In this document: piece after piece, positions 34,193 to 42,004 of the stretch
Numbering within the stretch: the stretch's first letter is position 1
Layout of the letters: each line of letters begins with the position of its first letter
DNA from: an uncultured Oscillospiraceae bacterium
GTDB lineage: Bacteria > Bacillota > Clostridia > Oscillospirales > Oscillospiraceae
Length of the DNA: 64,000 nt
NCBI GenBank assembly: GCA_900763675.1
Contig: CAAFLE010000104.1
Location: 59,714 to 123,713 of the forward strand
Reading direction: 5' to 3'
The notes under the pieces: model-generated
What the model was told of the DNA's origin: nothing
The model's database searches: none
The model's input: only the letters and a program-made list of their open reading frames with translations
Translations under genes and position numbers: made by a program

Positions 34193-34231
34193 AGCAAGAG
34201 AGGGACTGCCGTTTTCGGCGGTCTCTCTTGC
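34193..34231. terminator. intrinsic terminator between rbr and rlmD
   Basis: An inverted repeat of about 16 bp with a small bulge (34194-34211 / 34216-34231) lies just after the rbr stop. It can also serve the convergent rlmD-like gene. Confidence 0.75.
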
Positions 34232-34268
34232 CGTATGTGCTATATAATAGCGGCAGAACAGAAATCTG

Positions 34269-35645
34269 TCAGTGCTGCGCCTTCAATGCGACGACCGTCT
34301 CCACATGGCTTGTCCGCGGGAACATATCGACGGCGATGCCGGAAACGGGAGCATAGCCCTGCCGGGCGAAGAGCGCGAGATCGCGGGCGAGCGTGCCGGG
34401 ATCGCAGGATACGTAAACGATCCGCTCCGGCTGCATCCCGGCGGCGTGGGATATGACGCTCTCGTCCAGCCCGCGCCGCGGCGGATCGACCACGACGACC
34501 TGCGGACGGAGGGAGCGCCGCGCAAGCTCCGCGGCGGCTTCTCCGGCATCGGCGCAGAGAAACTCGCACTGCGCGGAAAGACCGTTCCGCTCGGCGTTGG
34601 CTCTCGCGTTTTCTACGGCGGCGGGGATGACCTCCGCGCCGATGACGCGAGCGCCCCGCTTTGCCATGCAAAGACCGATCGTACCCGTGCCGCAGTAGAG
34701 ATCAAGCGCCGTCATGCCCGGCGTGATGCCGGCAAAGCCGAGCGCCGTTTCATACAGCCGCTCCGCCTGCGGCGGATTAACTTGGAAAAACGAGCGAGGG
34801 GAGAGCGCAAACGTCAGACCGCACAGTCCCTCGGTGAGTATATCGCTGCCCCACACGGTTTCAAACTCCCCGGCGAGCACGGTGTTGCCGCGGGTGGTGT
34901 TGCGATTCAGCACAAGCCCCGTGACCTCCGGGCAGCGCTCGCGCACCATCGAAACGAGCGTATTGAGCGCCTTTTTCCCCGGCGAGCGCGACGCAGTGAG
35001 CGTCAGCACGGCGTTTTCCGTAAGATGAGACGAGCGGAAAAAAATATGGCGCACGCCGCCGTGGTTTTCCGCTTCGTTATAGACCGGGATGCTCTCCCGT
35101 TCCATCCAGTCCAGCACCGTTCGGGCGCAGACAAGCGCACTCTCCGGTACGGCGGCGCAGTCCGGCACGGGGACGACGTCGTGCGACCGGGCGCGGTAAA
35201 ACCCCGCGACGGGATGCCCGTCCTGCTCAGCGACATTGAATATGACCTTGCGCCGCCGCTTTGCGTCCTCCCCGGCGGGGAGAATACCGGAGACGGAAAA
35301 GTCCAGTTTGCCGATGCGGTGCAGCGCGTCGTTCACGCGCTGCAATTTGAATGAAAGTTCTTCCTCATAATCCATGTGCCGCAGCGAACATCCGCCGCAG
35401 CGCGGATAGACCGGACAGTCCGGCTCGACGCGGTGCGCCGAGCGCCCCCGCAGCGTTTCGCCGCGACCCCAGACGGCGCTTGCCGTGCTGCGCACGATGC
35501 GCACATCCCATTCCTCGCCGGAGACCGTTCCGGGAACGAACACGGCGCGGCCGCCGATGCGGCATACGCCCGCCCCCTCGGAGGTGTAGCCCTCGATGCG
35601 GGCGGGATAGATCTCATTTTTTTTCAGTTCCTGCGCTTCCTTCAA
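34269..35645 (-). CDS. rlmD: 23S rRNA (uracil-C5)-methyltransferase, RlmD/RumA type
   Basis: About 458 residues. Domains in order: TRAM RNA-binding domain (YPARIEGYTSEGAGVCRIGG), an iron-sulfur region (CPVYPRCGGC), and a SAM methyltransferase domain with LDLYCGTGTIGL and the catalytic cysteine in YVSCDPGTLARDL. The start is uncertain: no ATG is near the conserved beginning. TTG at 35645 is given; GTG at 35654 lies almost on the predicted transcription start, and CTG at 35627 directly precedes the conserved KKNEIY with aagga upstream. It is divergent from the chromate transporter genes. Confidence 0.88.
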   Translation of the reverse strand: MKEAQELKKNEIYPARIEGYTSEGAGVCRIGGRAVFVPGTVSGEEWDVRIVRSTASAVWGRGETLRGRSAHRVEPDCPVYPRCGGCSLRHMDYEEELSFKLQRVNDALHRIGKLDFSVSGILPAGEDAKRRRKVIFNVAEQDGHPVAGFYRARSHDVVPVPDCAAVPESALVCARTVLDWMERESIPVYNEAENHGGVRHIFFRSSHLTENAVLTLTASRSPGKKALNTLVSMVRERCPEVTGLVLNRNTTRGNTVLAGEFETVWGSDILTEGLCGLTFALSPRSFFQVNPPQAERLYETALGFAGITPGMTALDLYCGTGTIGLCMAKRGARVIGAEVIPAAVENARANAERNGLSAQCEFLCADAGEAAAELARRSLRPQVVVVDPPRRGLDESVISHAAGMQPERIVYVSCDPGTLARDLALFARQGYAPVSGIAVDMFPRTSHVETVVALKAQH

Positions 35646-35662
35646 AACGATCACCCGAGAGC

Positions 35663-35691
35663 ATTTTACCACAGCATTCCCGTATTGCCAA
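35663..35691 (-). promoter_or_regulatory. promoter of rlmD
   Basis: On the minus strand: TTGGCA (35686-35691), 17-bp spacer, TAAAAT (35663-35668). The -35 overlaps that of the divergent chr promoter. Confidence 0.75.
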
Positions 35692-35713
35692 CGGGGAAAC
35701 GCTGTGATAAAAT
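35685..35713 (+). promoter_or_regulatory. promoter of chromate transporter pair
   Basis: TTGCCA (35685-35690), 17-bp spacer, TAAAAT (35708-35713), symmetric with the rlmD promoter about base 35688. Confidence 0.75.
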
Positions 35714-35747
35714 ATTCGGGCGAAATAATGGAAAGAAGGTCATATTC

Positions 35748-36305
35748 ATGCCCCTGCTGCTGGATCTTTACTGCACCTTTTTCCGGATTGGTCTTTTCAC
35801 GTTCGGCGGCGGCTACGCCATGCTCCCGCTCTTGCAGCGCGAGATCGTCGAGAAAAAGAAATGGGCGACCGAAGAGGAGATTCTGGACTACTTCGCCGTC
35901 GGTCAGTGTACGCCCGGCATCATCGCGGTGAACACCGCGACCTTTGTCGGCTTCAAGGAAAAAAAGCTCTCCGGCGCGATTTTTGCTACGCTCGGTGTCG
36001 TATCGCCGTCTCTCGTCATCATTACGGTGATCGCGGCGCTTCTGAGCAACTTCGCCCATATCGCCGCCGTGCAGAACGCTTTCGCGGGCATCCGTGTGGC
36101 GGTGTGCGTGCTGATCCTCAACTCCGTGGTGAAGCTCTGGAAAAAGTCGGTGGTCGATAAGCTCACGCTCGGCATCTTTCTGGCGGTGTTCCTCGGCTCG
36201 GTGCTGCTCAGCAAAGTAAGCCCCGTCGTGTTCATCGTCGCCGCGGCGGTGCTGGGCATCGTTGTGCGCGTATGGCTGCGTGCCGGGAAGGAGGACAAGG
36301 CATGA
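35748..36305 (+). CDS. chromate transporter, short-chain CHR subunit 1
   Basis: 185 residues with about 5-6 membrane segments, one half of a split CHR-family transporter. Family motifs: FTFGGGYAMLPLL and YFAVGQCTPGIIAVNTATFVG. Short CHR proteins usually work as a pair of two homologous halves encoded side by side, as here. They export chromate in some species, but in gut Firmicutes the physiological anion is unknown. Start 35748 follows aagaaggt. Overlaps the next gene by four bases (ATGA). Confidence 0.9.
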   Translation: MPLLLDLYCTFFRIGLFTFGGGYAMLPLLQREIVEKKKWATEEEILDYFAVGQCTPGIIAVNTATFVGFKEKKLSGAIFATLGVVSPSLVIITVIAALLSNFAHIAAVQNAFAGIRVAVCVLILNSVVKLWKKSVVDKLTLGIFLAVFLGSVLLSKVSPVVFIVAAAVLGIVVRVWLRAGKEDKA

Positions 36306-36886
36306 TCTATCTTCGCCTCTTCTGGGAGTTTTTCAAGGTCGGTCTCTTTTCCATCGGCGGCGGTCTTGCCACGCTCCCGTTCCTCTATTCCCTCGGCGCG
36401 AAAACCGGTTGGTTCAATACGGCGGACGTGGCGAATATGCTCGCCGTTTCCGAATCGACGCCCGGTCCCATCGGCGTGAACATGGCGACCTATGTTGGTT
36501 TTGAGTGCGGCGGCGTCCCCGGCGGCATCGTCGCTACGCTCGGGCTTGTAACGCCGAGCGTCATCGTCATCGTCCTTGTCGCTATGGCATTGCAGGCGTT
36601 CCGCACGAACAAGTATGTGGACGGCGCGTTCTATACGCTCCGCCCGGCGTCCACCGGACTGATCGCTGCGGCGGGCTGGTCGGTGTTCGTGCTTGTGCTG
36701 TTTGATTGGACGGCGTTTCAGGCGACATACCGTCTTGCCGCGCTCTTCCAATGGAAAAACCTGCTGCTGTTTGCCGTGATCTGGGTTCTTACAAACCTTG
36801 TAAAGCCCGTGAAGAAGCTGCACCCCGTCGTGTTCCTTGCACTGGCGGCGGTCGTGGGCATCGTGTTCCGGCTCGGCGGCGCCTGA
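36302..36886 (+). CDS. chromate transporter, short-chain CHR subunit 2
   Basis: 194 residues, the second half of the split CHR pair. The motifs FSIGGGLATLPFLYSLG and AVSESTPGPIGVNMATYVG mirror those of the first subunit. The two are expected to form an antiparallel heterodimer in the membrane. The start overlaps the previous stop as ATGA, indicating translational coupling; aaggaggaca lies just upstream. No terminator hairpin follows; instead an AT-rich 14-bp repeat pair begins right after the stop codon. Confidence 0.9.
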   Translation: MIYLRLFWEFFKVGLFSIGGGLATLPFLYSLGAKTGWFNTADVANMLAVSESTPGPIGVNMATYVGFECGGVPGGIVATLGLVTPSVIVIVLVAMALQAFRTNKYVDGAFYTLRPASTGLIAAAGWSVFVLVLFDWTAFQATYRLAALFQWKNLLLFAVIWVLTNLVKPVKKLHPVVFLALAAVVGIVFRLGGA

Positions 36887-36888
36887 GT

Positions 36889-36916
36889 TAACATAATTTA
36901 GATTACATAATTATTG
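36889..36916. repeat. two copies of the 14-bp AT-rich repeat
   Basis: The motif acataatt occurs at 36891 and 36905, exactly 14 bp apart. Read on the minus strand the units are attatgtaatctaa and attatgttaactca, which fit the unit of the seven-copy array at 42751 (attaYgtnaannna). The copies lie between convergent genes and run across the ylbJ-like stop codon (36903-36905). Confidence 0.6.
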
Positions 36917-37856
36917 AAGCGACGCCATACATGAGCGCCGCGGCGAAAACGCCTTGGAGGAGCTTTCCTCCGAGGCGTTTCCGCATATTCAGCCCCGGCG
37001 CCGCCGCGCCCGCCTGCCAGTGAACGCAAAGTCCCCCTGCGCTCAGGAGGAACGCGCCGAGCGCGAGGCTTTCCGGCGTGAGCGGAAGACCCGCCATCGC
37101 GCCGATACCGCTCGAAAGCTCCAGCATACCGGTGAAAAGCGCCCGGAAGAAGGAGAGCGAAGCGCCGGTGCGGAAGGCAAGCTCTCCGGCGAGCGCGTCC
37201 GGAAAGCCGAACGCAGCGAGCGACGTGAGCAGCGCGGAAAAGAACACGACATATGCGCCGATCTGGAGAAGCGTTTGCGCTGCGGCGGAGACGGAAGCGC
37301 CGAGCGCCGCGCCGAAGTCCATCAGCGGCTTCGGCTCTGGCGCGGCGGAAGTGCCGCGCCGTTTTCCGCGGAAGAGAACGCCGACAAGCGCTGCGGAGAG
37401 CGCATGAACGCCCCACAGCGCAAGACCCCATCCGGTACTTTGGAAAATACCCGCGCCGAGCGCACCCACGGCGAACGCGGGACCGGAATTATCGCAGAAC
37501 ATAAGAAGATGCTCCGCCTCTCCGCGGTCGATGGAGCCGCTCCGCCAAAGCGCGGCGACGCTCGCCGCGCCGAGCGGGTACCCGCCGGACAGACCGAGCA
37601 GAAATACCGCTGCGCCCGCGCCGCTCACACCGAACAGACGACCGGCGAGCGGCGCGAGACGCCGTGCAAGCGCGTCGATCGCGCCGAGCCGGGTAAGAAG
37701 CCCCGCCGCGGCAAAGTATGGCAGCAGCGACGGGACGAGAATGCCGCCCCAGAGCCGCAGCCCCTCTGCTGCGCCTTCGCGTGCGCTGCCGGAAGAAAAG
37801 AGAAAGAGAGCAAAAAGCGCCGCGCCCGCGGCGTAACCCCAATAGCGTTTTTTCAT
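36903..37856 (-). CDS. ylbJ: YlbJ-like sporulation integral membrane protein
   Basis: 317 residues with about 8 membrane segments and the nucleoside-recognition (Gate) domain layout: WGGILVPSLLPYFAAAGLL at the start, LLGLSGGYPLGAASVAALW and LMFCDNSGPAFAVGALG. YlbJ is made in the mother cell under SigmaE control and is needed for heat-resistant spores; its transported substrate is unknown. The start at 37856 lacks a strong ribosome binding site. It is divergent from yqfC, another SigmaE-type gene. The stop codon lies inside a repeat unit. Confidence 0.85.
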   Translation of the reverse strand: MKKRYWGYAAGAALFALFLFSSGSAREGAAEGLRLWGGILVPSLLPYFAAAGLLTRLGAIDALARRLAPLAGRLFGVSGAGAAVFLLGLSGGYPLGAASVAALWRSGSIDRGEAEHLLMFCDNSGPAFAVGALGAGIFQSTGWGLALWGVHALSAALVGVLFRGKRRGTSAAPEPKPLMDFGAALGASVSAAAQTLLQIGAYVVFFSALLTSLAAFGFPDALAGELAFRTGASLSFFRALFTGMLELSSGIGAMAGLPLTPESLALGAFLLSAGGLCVHWQAGAAAPGLNMRKRLGGKLLQGVFAAALMYGVASIIM

Positions 37857-37942
37857 GGGACAAATCTATGCACTCGCCGCGGTGTTCATGCGGCATGGAC
37901 GCCCCTTCGCGCTCATAGGATGGCGGGGGAGGAGGCGATGCT

Positions 37943-38212
37943 ATGAAGTACCGCGATACGGTGGCGGATCTTGCCGATTCGCTCGCGCTGCCGGCGGAGG
38001 CGCTCACCGATGCGCTGCGCGTAACGCTCATCGGGCGGCGACGCGCCATGATCGAGCATCATCATGGGCTGCTGGGCTACGACGCGCAGAGCGTGGAGAT
38101 CCGCGCCGGGCGCGGCAGAGTCCGCATCGTCGGCGCGGAGCTGACGCTGTACGCCATGGACCGGGACACGCTGATCGTGACCGGGCGGATTGCCGCGGTG
38201 GAATATGCGTAA
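37943..38212 (+). CDS. yqfC: sporulation protein YqfC
   Basis: 89 residues of the YabP/YqfC family. The sequence has the family's beta-rich pattern with LTDALRVTLIGRRRAMIEHH and the C-terminal DTLIVTGRIAAVEYA. YqfC is expressed in the mother cell during sporulation and partners with YqfD, whose gene overlaps this one by eight bases. Start 37943 has a gaggagg site. It lies divergent from ylbJ across an 86-base gap where SigmaE-type elements could sit, though I could not identify a convincing pair. Confidence 0.92.
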   Translation: MKYRDTVADLADSLALPAEALTDALRVTLIGRRRAMIEHHHGLLGYDAQSVEIRAGRGRVRIVGAELTLYAMDRDTLIVTGRIAAVEYA

Positions 38213-39401
38213 AGGGAAAACCGGGCGCGTCGAGCGGCTGCTGCGCGGCGCGGCGGAAATTCGGATCGTCGGCGCAGCGCCGTGGAAGCTCGTCAACGCC
38301 TGTGTGCGCGAAAGGATCAGCATCGAGGGTGTGGAATCCGATGATCTCATCACCTGCCGGGCGCTCATTTTCGCCGCCGACGCGGAGCGCATCAGCGCTC
38401 TTGCCGCCCGCTGCGGCTGCGAGATCGAAATACTGTCCGTACGCGGGTTTCCCGTATGGGTTCGGGCGCTGCGCCGCCGGCGGTGGGCGGCGCTGCTCGC
38501 TTTTGGAGCTGCTGCGGCGCTGCTTGTATCGTCGCTTTTTGTCTGGGACATCCGTGTGACGGAGAATGATTCCGACATCCCGGATGCGCTTATACTGCGC
38601 ACGCTCTCCGAGCAGGGCGTTGGGGTGGGAAGCTTCTGGCCCGCGTTCCGCGGCGAGCGTATCCGCTCTCGGGCGCTCGCAGAGCTGCCGGGGCTGAGCT
38701 GGCTGGCGGTCAATGTGCGCGGGAGCCGCGCCGCCGTGGAGGTTCGCTCCGCCATCGAAAAGCCGGAGGTGGTCGACCCGCTGCGCGTGTGTGATGTCCG
38801 CGCTTCGCGTTCAGGCGTCGTTACGGACATCCGCGTGCTGGAGGGCGAAGCGCTTGTCTCCCGCGGCGACGCCGTGACGGCGGGGCAAATTCTCGTGAGC
38901 GGCGAGCGTGCCGCCCGCCGGTGTGAAACGCGCCTTGTCCACGCCGCGGCGGAAATTACGGCGCACACATGGTATGAGCTGACGGCATCGGCGCCGCTGT
39001 CCGTTTCCCGCAAGGAGCCGGACGGCGCGGTGCGGCGGCGGTTCGCGGTGCTTATCGGGGATTCGAGAATAAATTTTTGCTCGGATAGTGGAATTTCCGG
39101 TATGGAGTGTGATAAAATTACAAAGATATGGCAGCTCGGCATAAAAGACGTGTTTTCGCTGCCGTTCGCGCTGATGCTGGAAACGGTGCGTCCCTATGCG
39201 CTCCGGGAGAGCGCGGCGTCTCCGGCGGCGGTCCGCGCCGCGCTGGAGGAGGAGCTTCGCGCCGCGGTGCAGGAGCGCATCGGCGAGACGGGCAAGGTGA
39301 TCTCCGAGCATTTCAATGCAGAGGAGCGCGGCGGTGAGCTCAGACTCACGCTGCGGTGCGAGTGCGAGGAGCGTATCGACGAGGAAACTCCCCGGCCGTG
39401 A
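38205..39401 (+). CDS. yqfD: sporulation protein YqfD
   Basis: 398 residues. The ATG at 38205 lies inside the yqfC end and starts a basic segment (MRKGKTGRVERLLRG). One transmembrane helix is at about residues 91-108 (WAALLAFGAAAALLVSSLFV), and the rest is expected outside (LSEQGVGVGSFWPAFRGERI, a POTRA-like block). YqfD acts with YqfC at the engulfed forespore stage; the exact role is not settled. A downstream AT-richer patch (about 39060-39140) is noticeable inside the gene. Followed by phoH after 28 bases. Confidence 0.92.
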   Translation: MRKGKTGRVERLLRGAAEIRIVGAAPWKLVNACVRERISIEGVESDDLITCRALIFAADAERISALAARCGCEIEILSVRGFPVWVRALRRRRWAALLAFGAAAALLVSSLFVWDIRVTENDSDIPDALILRTLSEQGVGVGSFWPAFRGERIRSRALAELPGLSWLAVNVRGSRAAVEVRSAIEKPEVVDPLRVCDVRASRSGVVTDIRVLEGEALVSRGDAVTAGQILVSGERAARRCETRLVHAAAEITAHTWYELTASAPLSVSRKEPDGAVRRRFAVLIGDSRINFCSDSGISGMECDKITKIWQLGIKDVFSLPFALMLETVRPYALRESAASPAAVRAALEEELRAAVQERIGETGKVISEHFNAEERGGELRLTLRCECEERIDEETPRP

Positions 39402-39429
39402 CCGGGGATAAAGCAAGGAGAACCCTTTC

Positions 39430-40446
39430 ATGGAACGAATTATTTCCGCCGAGCGCGTGGAGGACATCCTCAACGTATTCGGCTCGTTTGACCAGAACCT
39501 GCACATCATCGAAAACGAATGGAATGTGCGCGTTACCGACCGGGACGCCGAGCTGAAGATCTCCGGCGAGCCGGAGGACGTCGTCAGCGCGGAAAAGGCG
39601 GTGCAGAGCCTGTTGACGCTTGCCGCCCGCGGCGAGACCGTGGACGAACAGCGCGTGCGGTATGTGATCGGCATGATCCGCTCCGGGCAGGAGGATCAGA
39701 TCCGCGAGCTGGACAGCGGCGTTGTGTGCATCACGGCGAAGGGACGCCCGGTCAAGCCGAAAACGCTCGGACAGAAGGCATATGTGCAGGCGATCCGCGA
39801 GCATACCGTCACGCTCGGCATCGGTCCCGCCGGTACGGGCAAAACGTATCTTGCCGTGGCGGCGGCGGTCGCGGCGTTCCGGGAGAAGAGCGTCAACCGC
39901 ATCATCCTCACGCGGCCGGCGGTCGAGGCGGGCGAACGGCTCGGCTTTCTCCCCGGCGATTTACAGAGCAAGGTCGATCCGTATCTGCGCCCGCTGTACG
40001 ACGCGCTTTTCGATATGCTCGGACCCGAGACCTATAATACGTATCTGGAGAAAGGAAACATTGAGGTTGCGCCGCTTGCCTATATGCGCGGGCGCACGCT
40101 CGACGACAGCTTCATCATTCTCGACGAAGCGCAGAACACGTCCCGCGAGCAGATGAAAATGTTTCTGACCCGTCTCGGCTTCAACAGCAAAATGGTCATC
40201 ACCGGCGACGTGACGCAGATCGACCTCCCGGCGGACAAAGCGTCCGGGCTGAAAGAGGCAATGAAGGTACTCGACGGCGTGGACGACATCGCCATTTGCC
40301 GCTTTACCGGCGCGGACGTGGTGCGCCATGCGCTTGTACAGCAGATCATCGCCGCCTATGAAAAGCACGAAAAAGCGGCGGCAGCGGCGGAGAAAAAGAC
40401 CGCCCCTGCGCCGCGCAGAGAAAATAACAGCTACAAGAGGAAATAA
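39430..40446 (+). CDS. phoH: PhoH family ATPase
   Basis: 338 residues. PhoH-like proteins are cytoplasmic P-loop ATPases, often linked to RNA metabolism because of their neighbours ybeY and era. Walker A is GPAGTGKTYLA near residue 133 and Walker B is DSFIILDEAQNTS. Family-typical stretches GYVQAIREHTVTLGIG-like and FLTRLGFNSKMVITGDVTQIDLP are present. Start 39430 follows aaggagaa. Four bases separate it from ybeY. The C-terminal tail is Ala/Lys-rich and poorly conserved. Confidence 0.95.
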   Translation: MERIISAERVEDILNVFGSFDQNLHIIENEWNVRVTDRDAELKISGEPEDVVSAEKAVQSLLTLAARGETVDEQRVRYVIGMIRSGQEDQIRELDSGVVCITAKGRPVKPKTLGQKAYVQAIREHTVTLGIGPAGTGKTYLAVAAAVAAFREKSVNRIILTRPAVEAGERLGFLPGDLQSKVDPYLRPLYDALFDMLGPETYNTYLEKGNIEVAPLAYMRGRTLDDSFIILDEAQNTSREQMKMFLTRLGFNSKMVITGDVTQIDLPADKASGLKEAMKVLDGVDDIAICRFTGADVVRHALVQQIIAAYEKHEKAAAAAEKKTAPAPRRENNSYKRK

Positions 40447-40449
40447 AAA

Positions 40450-40905
40450 ATGCAGCATACCATTTACATTTATCGTGAAAAGCGCGGTCTCGGTCATCCG
40501 GAAACGGCGGCGCTTGTAAAAAAGGCGGCGGCAGCGGCGCTGCGTGCCGAGAACGTGGACGAGCCGTGCGAGATCGGCGTCACGCTGACAAACGACGAGG
40601 GCATCCATGTCATCAACCGGGAAAACCGCGGCGTGGACCGCCCGACGGACGTTCTCTCGTTCCCCATCGACGAAATGGATTACGATCTCAACTGCCGCTA
40701 TCTCGGCGACATGGTCCTCTCGCTCGAACGCGCCGAAGCGCAGAGCAAGGAATACGGCGGCGGGTACGCCCATGAGGTGCAGTATCTCACGGTGCATTCC
40801 GTGCTGCATCTGCTCGGCTACGACCATCTCGACGAGGGCGTGGAGAAGGCAAAAATGCGTGCCAGAGAAAAAGCGATTATGAAGGAGCTTGGCTATGATT
40901 TCTAA
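40450..40905 (+). CDS. ybeY: endoribonuclease YbeY (rRNA maturation)
   Basis: 151 residues. YbeY is a single-strand RNA endonuclease needed for 16S rRNA 3' maturation and ribosome quality control. The zinc motif HSVLHLLGYDHLDEG (HxxxHxxxxxH) is intact, and RENRGVDRPTDVLSFP precedes it. Start 40450 follows aagaggaaat. It overlaps the end with the era start (40895), so the rRNA-processing genes phoH, ybeY and era form one coupled block. Confidence 0.96.
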   Translation: MQHTIYIYREKRGLGHPETAALVKKAAAAALRAENVDEPCEIGVTLTNDEGIHVINRENRGVDRPTDVLSFPIDEMDYDLNCRYLGDMVLSLERAEAQSKEYGGGYAHEVQYLTVHSVLHLLGYDHLDEGVEKAKMRAREKAIMKELGYDF

Positions 40906-41785
40906 AACCGCCATGATCACCATCTGCGGGCGTCCGAATGTCGGCAAATCCACGCTGACGAACGCCCTTGCCGGGGAGAAGATCGCCATCGTATCAAACA
41001 AACCCCAGACGACGCGCAACCGCATCACCGCCGTGTGCCAGCGCGGCGAGACGCAGTTCGTTTTTCTCGATACGCCCGGCTTTCACAAGCCGCGCACCCG
41101 GCTGGGCGATTATATGGTCAGCGTCGTCCGCCAGAGCGTGGCGGACGTGGACGCGGTCGTGCTTGTTGTGGAGCCGGTCGCCTCGATCGGACCGCAGGAG
41201 CGCGAGCTGATCGCAAGCATCAAGGCGGCGAAATGCCCCGCGGTGCTTGCCATCAACAAACTCGACACCGTTGAGCCGGAAAAGCTCCTTGCCGTTATCG
41301 CGCTCTACAGCGCGGAGTATGCCTTTGACGCCATCGTACCCATCTCCGCCAAGACCGGCGACGGCGTGGAGGAGCTTCTCAAGGAGCTGGACAAGTTCGC
41401 TGTGGAATCCCCGGCGCTTTTCCCGGAGGGCGTGACGACCGACCAGCCGGAAAAGCAGGTCTGCGCCGAGCTGATCCGCGAAAAGCTGCTGCTCAATCTC
41501 GAACGCGAGGTGCCGCACGGTACGGCGGTGGAGATCACGCGCTTTTCCGAGCGGGACGACGGCATCATTGATCTGGAAGCGACGATCTACTGCGAAAAGG
41601 CAAGCCACAAGGGCATCATCATCGGAAAACACGGCGCGATGCTCAAAAAGATCGGCGAGGACGCCCGCAAGGACATCGAGGAGTTCATGGGAACGAAGGT
41701 ATACTTGCAGACGTGGGTCAAGGTGAAGGAAAAGTGGCGCGATTCCAATTCGCTGCTGCGAAACTTCGGCTACACCGATACCTGA
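40895..41785 (+). CDS. era: GTPase Era
   Basis: 296 residues from the ATG at 40895, which has gaaggagc eight bases upstream. Era is an essential GTPase that binds 16S rRNA near its 3' end and couples ribosome assembly to growth. G1 is GRPNVGKSTL, G3 is DTPGFHKP, G4 is NKLD and G5 is SAKTG. The C-terminal KH domain contains IIGKHGAMLKKIGEDARKDIE. Overlaps ybeY by 11 bases. Followed by the small yqzL gene. Confidence 0.97.
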   Translation: MISKTAMITICGRPNVGKSTLTNALAGEKIAIVSNKPQTTRNRITAVCQRGETQFVFLDTPGFHKPRTRLGDYMVSVVRQSVADVDAVVLVVEPVASIGPQERELIASIKAAKCPAVLAINKLDTVEPEKLLAVIALYSAEYAFDAIVPISAKTGDGVEELLKELDKFAVESPALFPEGVTTDQPEKQVCAELIREKLLLNLEREVPHGTAVEITRFSERDDGIIDLEATIYCEKASHKGIIIGKHGAMLKKIGEDARKDIEEFMGTKVYLQTWVKVKEKWRDSNSLLRNFGYTDT

Positions 41786-41846
41786 TTTTACCGCCGTTTC
41801 CGGAATTACCGGTCATATCCCGTCCGCGCCGGGGAAAACTTCCGGC

Positions 41847-41987
41847 ATGGACAGAGATATTTTTTGGGATGTGTTCCGGGACACCGGCGATCCGCTCTGC
41901 TGGCTGCTGACCCGCGCCGGAAAGAGCAAACCGAAAACAAACGAACAGACGCAAAACGACAGAGCGCCCGCAAAGCCTCTGTCGTGA
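41847..41987 (+). CDS. yqzL: YqzL-like small protein
   Basis: 46 residues, between era and recO, as in Bacillus, where YqzL is a 47-residue protein of unknown function. The N terminus MDRDIFWDVFRDTGDPLCWLL has the aromatic WxVFxxTG pattern of YqzL, and the tail is basic and polar (TRAGKSKPKTNEQTQ). The stop TGA lies 17 bases before the recO start, so it is probably translated in the same transcript. The ribosome binding site is only fair (ggggaa). Support rests on synteny plus the N-terminal pattern. Confidence 0.75.
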   Translation: MDRDIFWDVFRDTGDPLCWLLTRAGKSKPKTNEQTQNDRAPAKPLS

Positions 41988-42004
41988 GGTAAGAGGTTTA
42001 CATA

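Noticed and set aside
34236..34250. TATATAAT-like sequence after rbr as a promoter
   Set aside because: No plus-strand gene follows and no -35 matches; it lies in a convergent gap.
37857..37942. SigmaE promoters for ylbJ and yqfC
   Set aside because: CATA-like -10 fragments exist on both strands, but no -35 of good quality at the right spacing could be found by eye.
41713..41910. 65-codon frame overlapping the era end
   Set aside because: Out of frame with the YqzL-like protein and without a ribosome binding site or family pattern.
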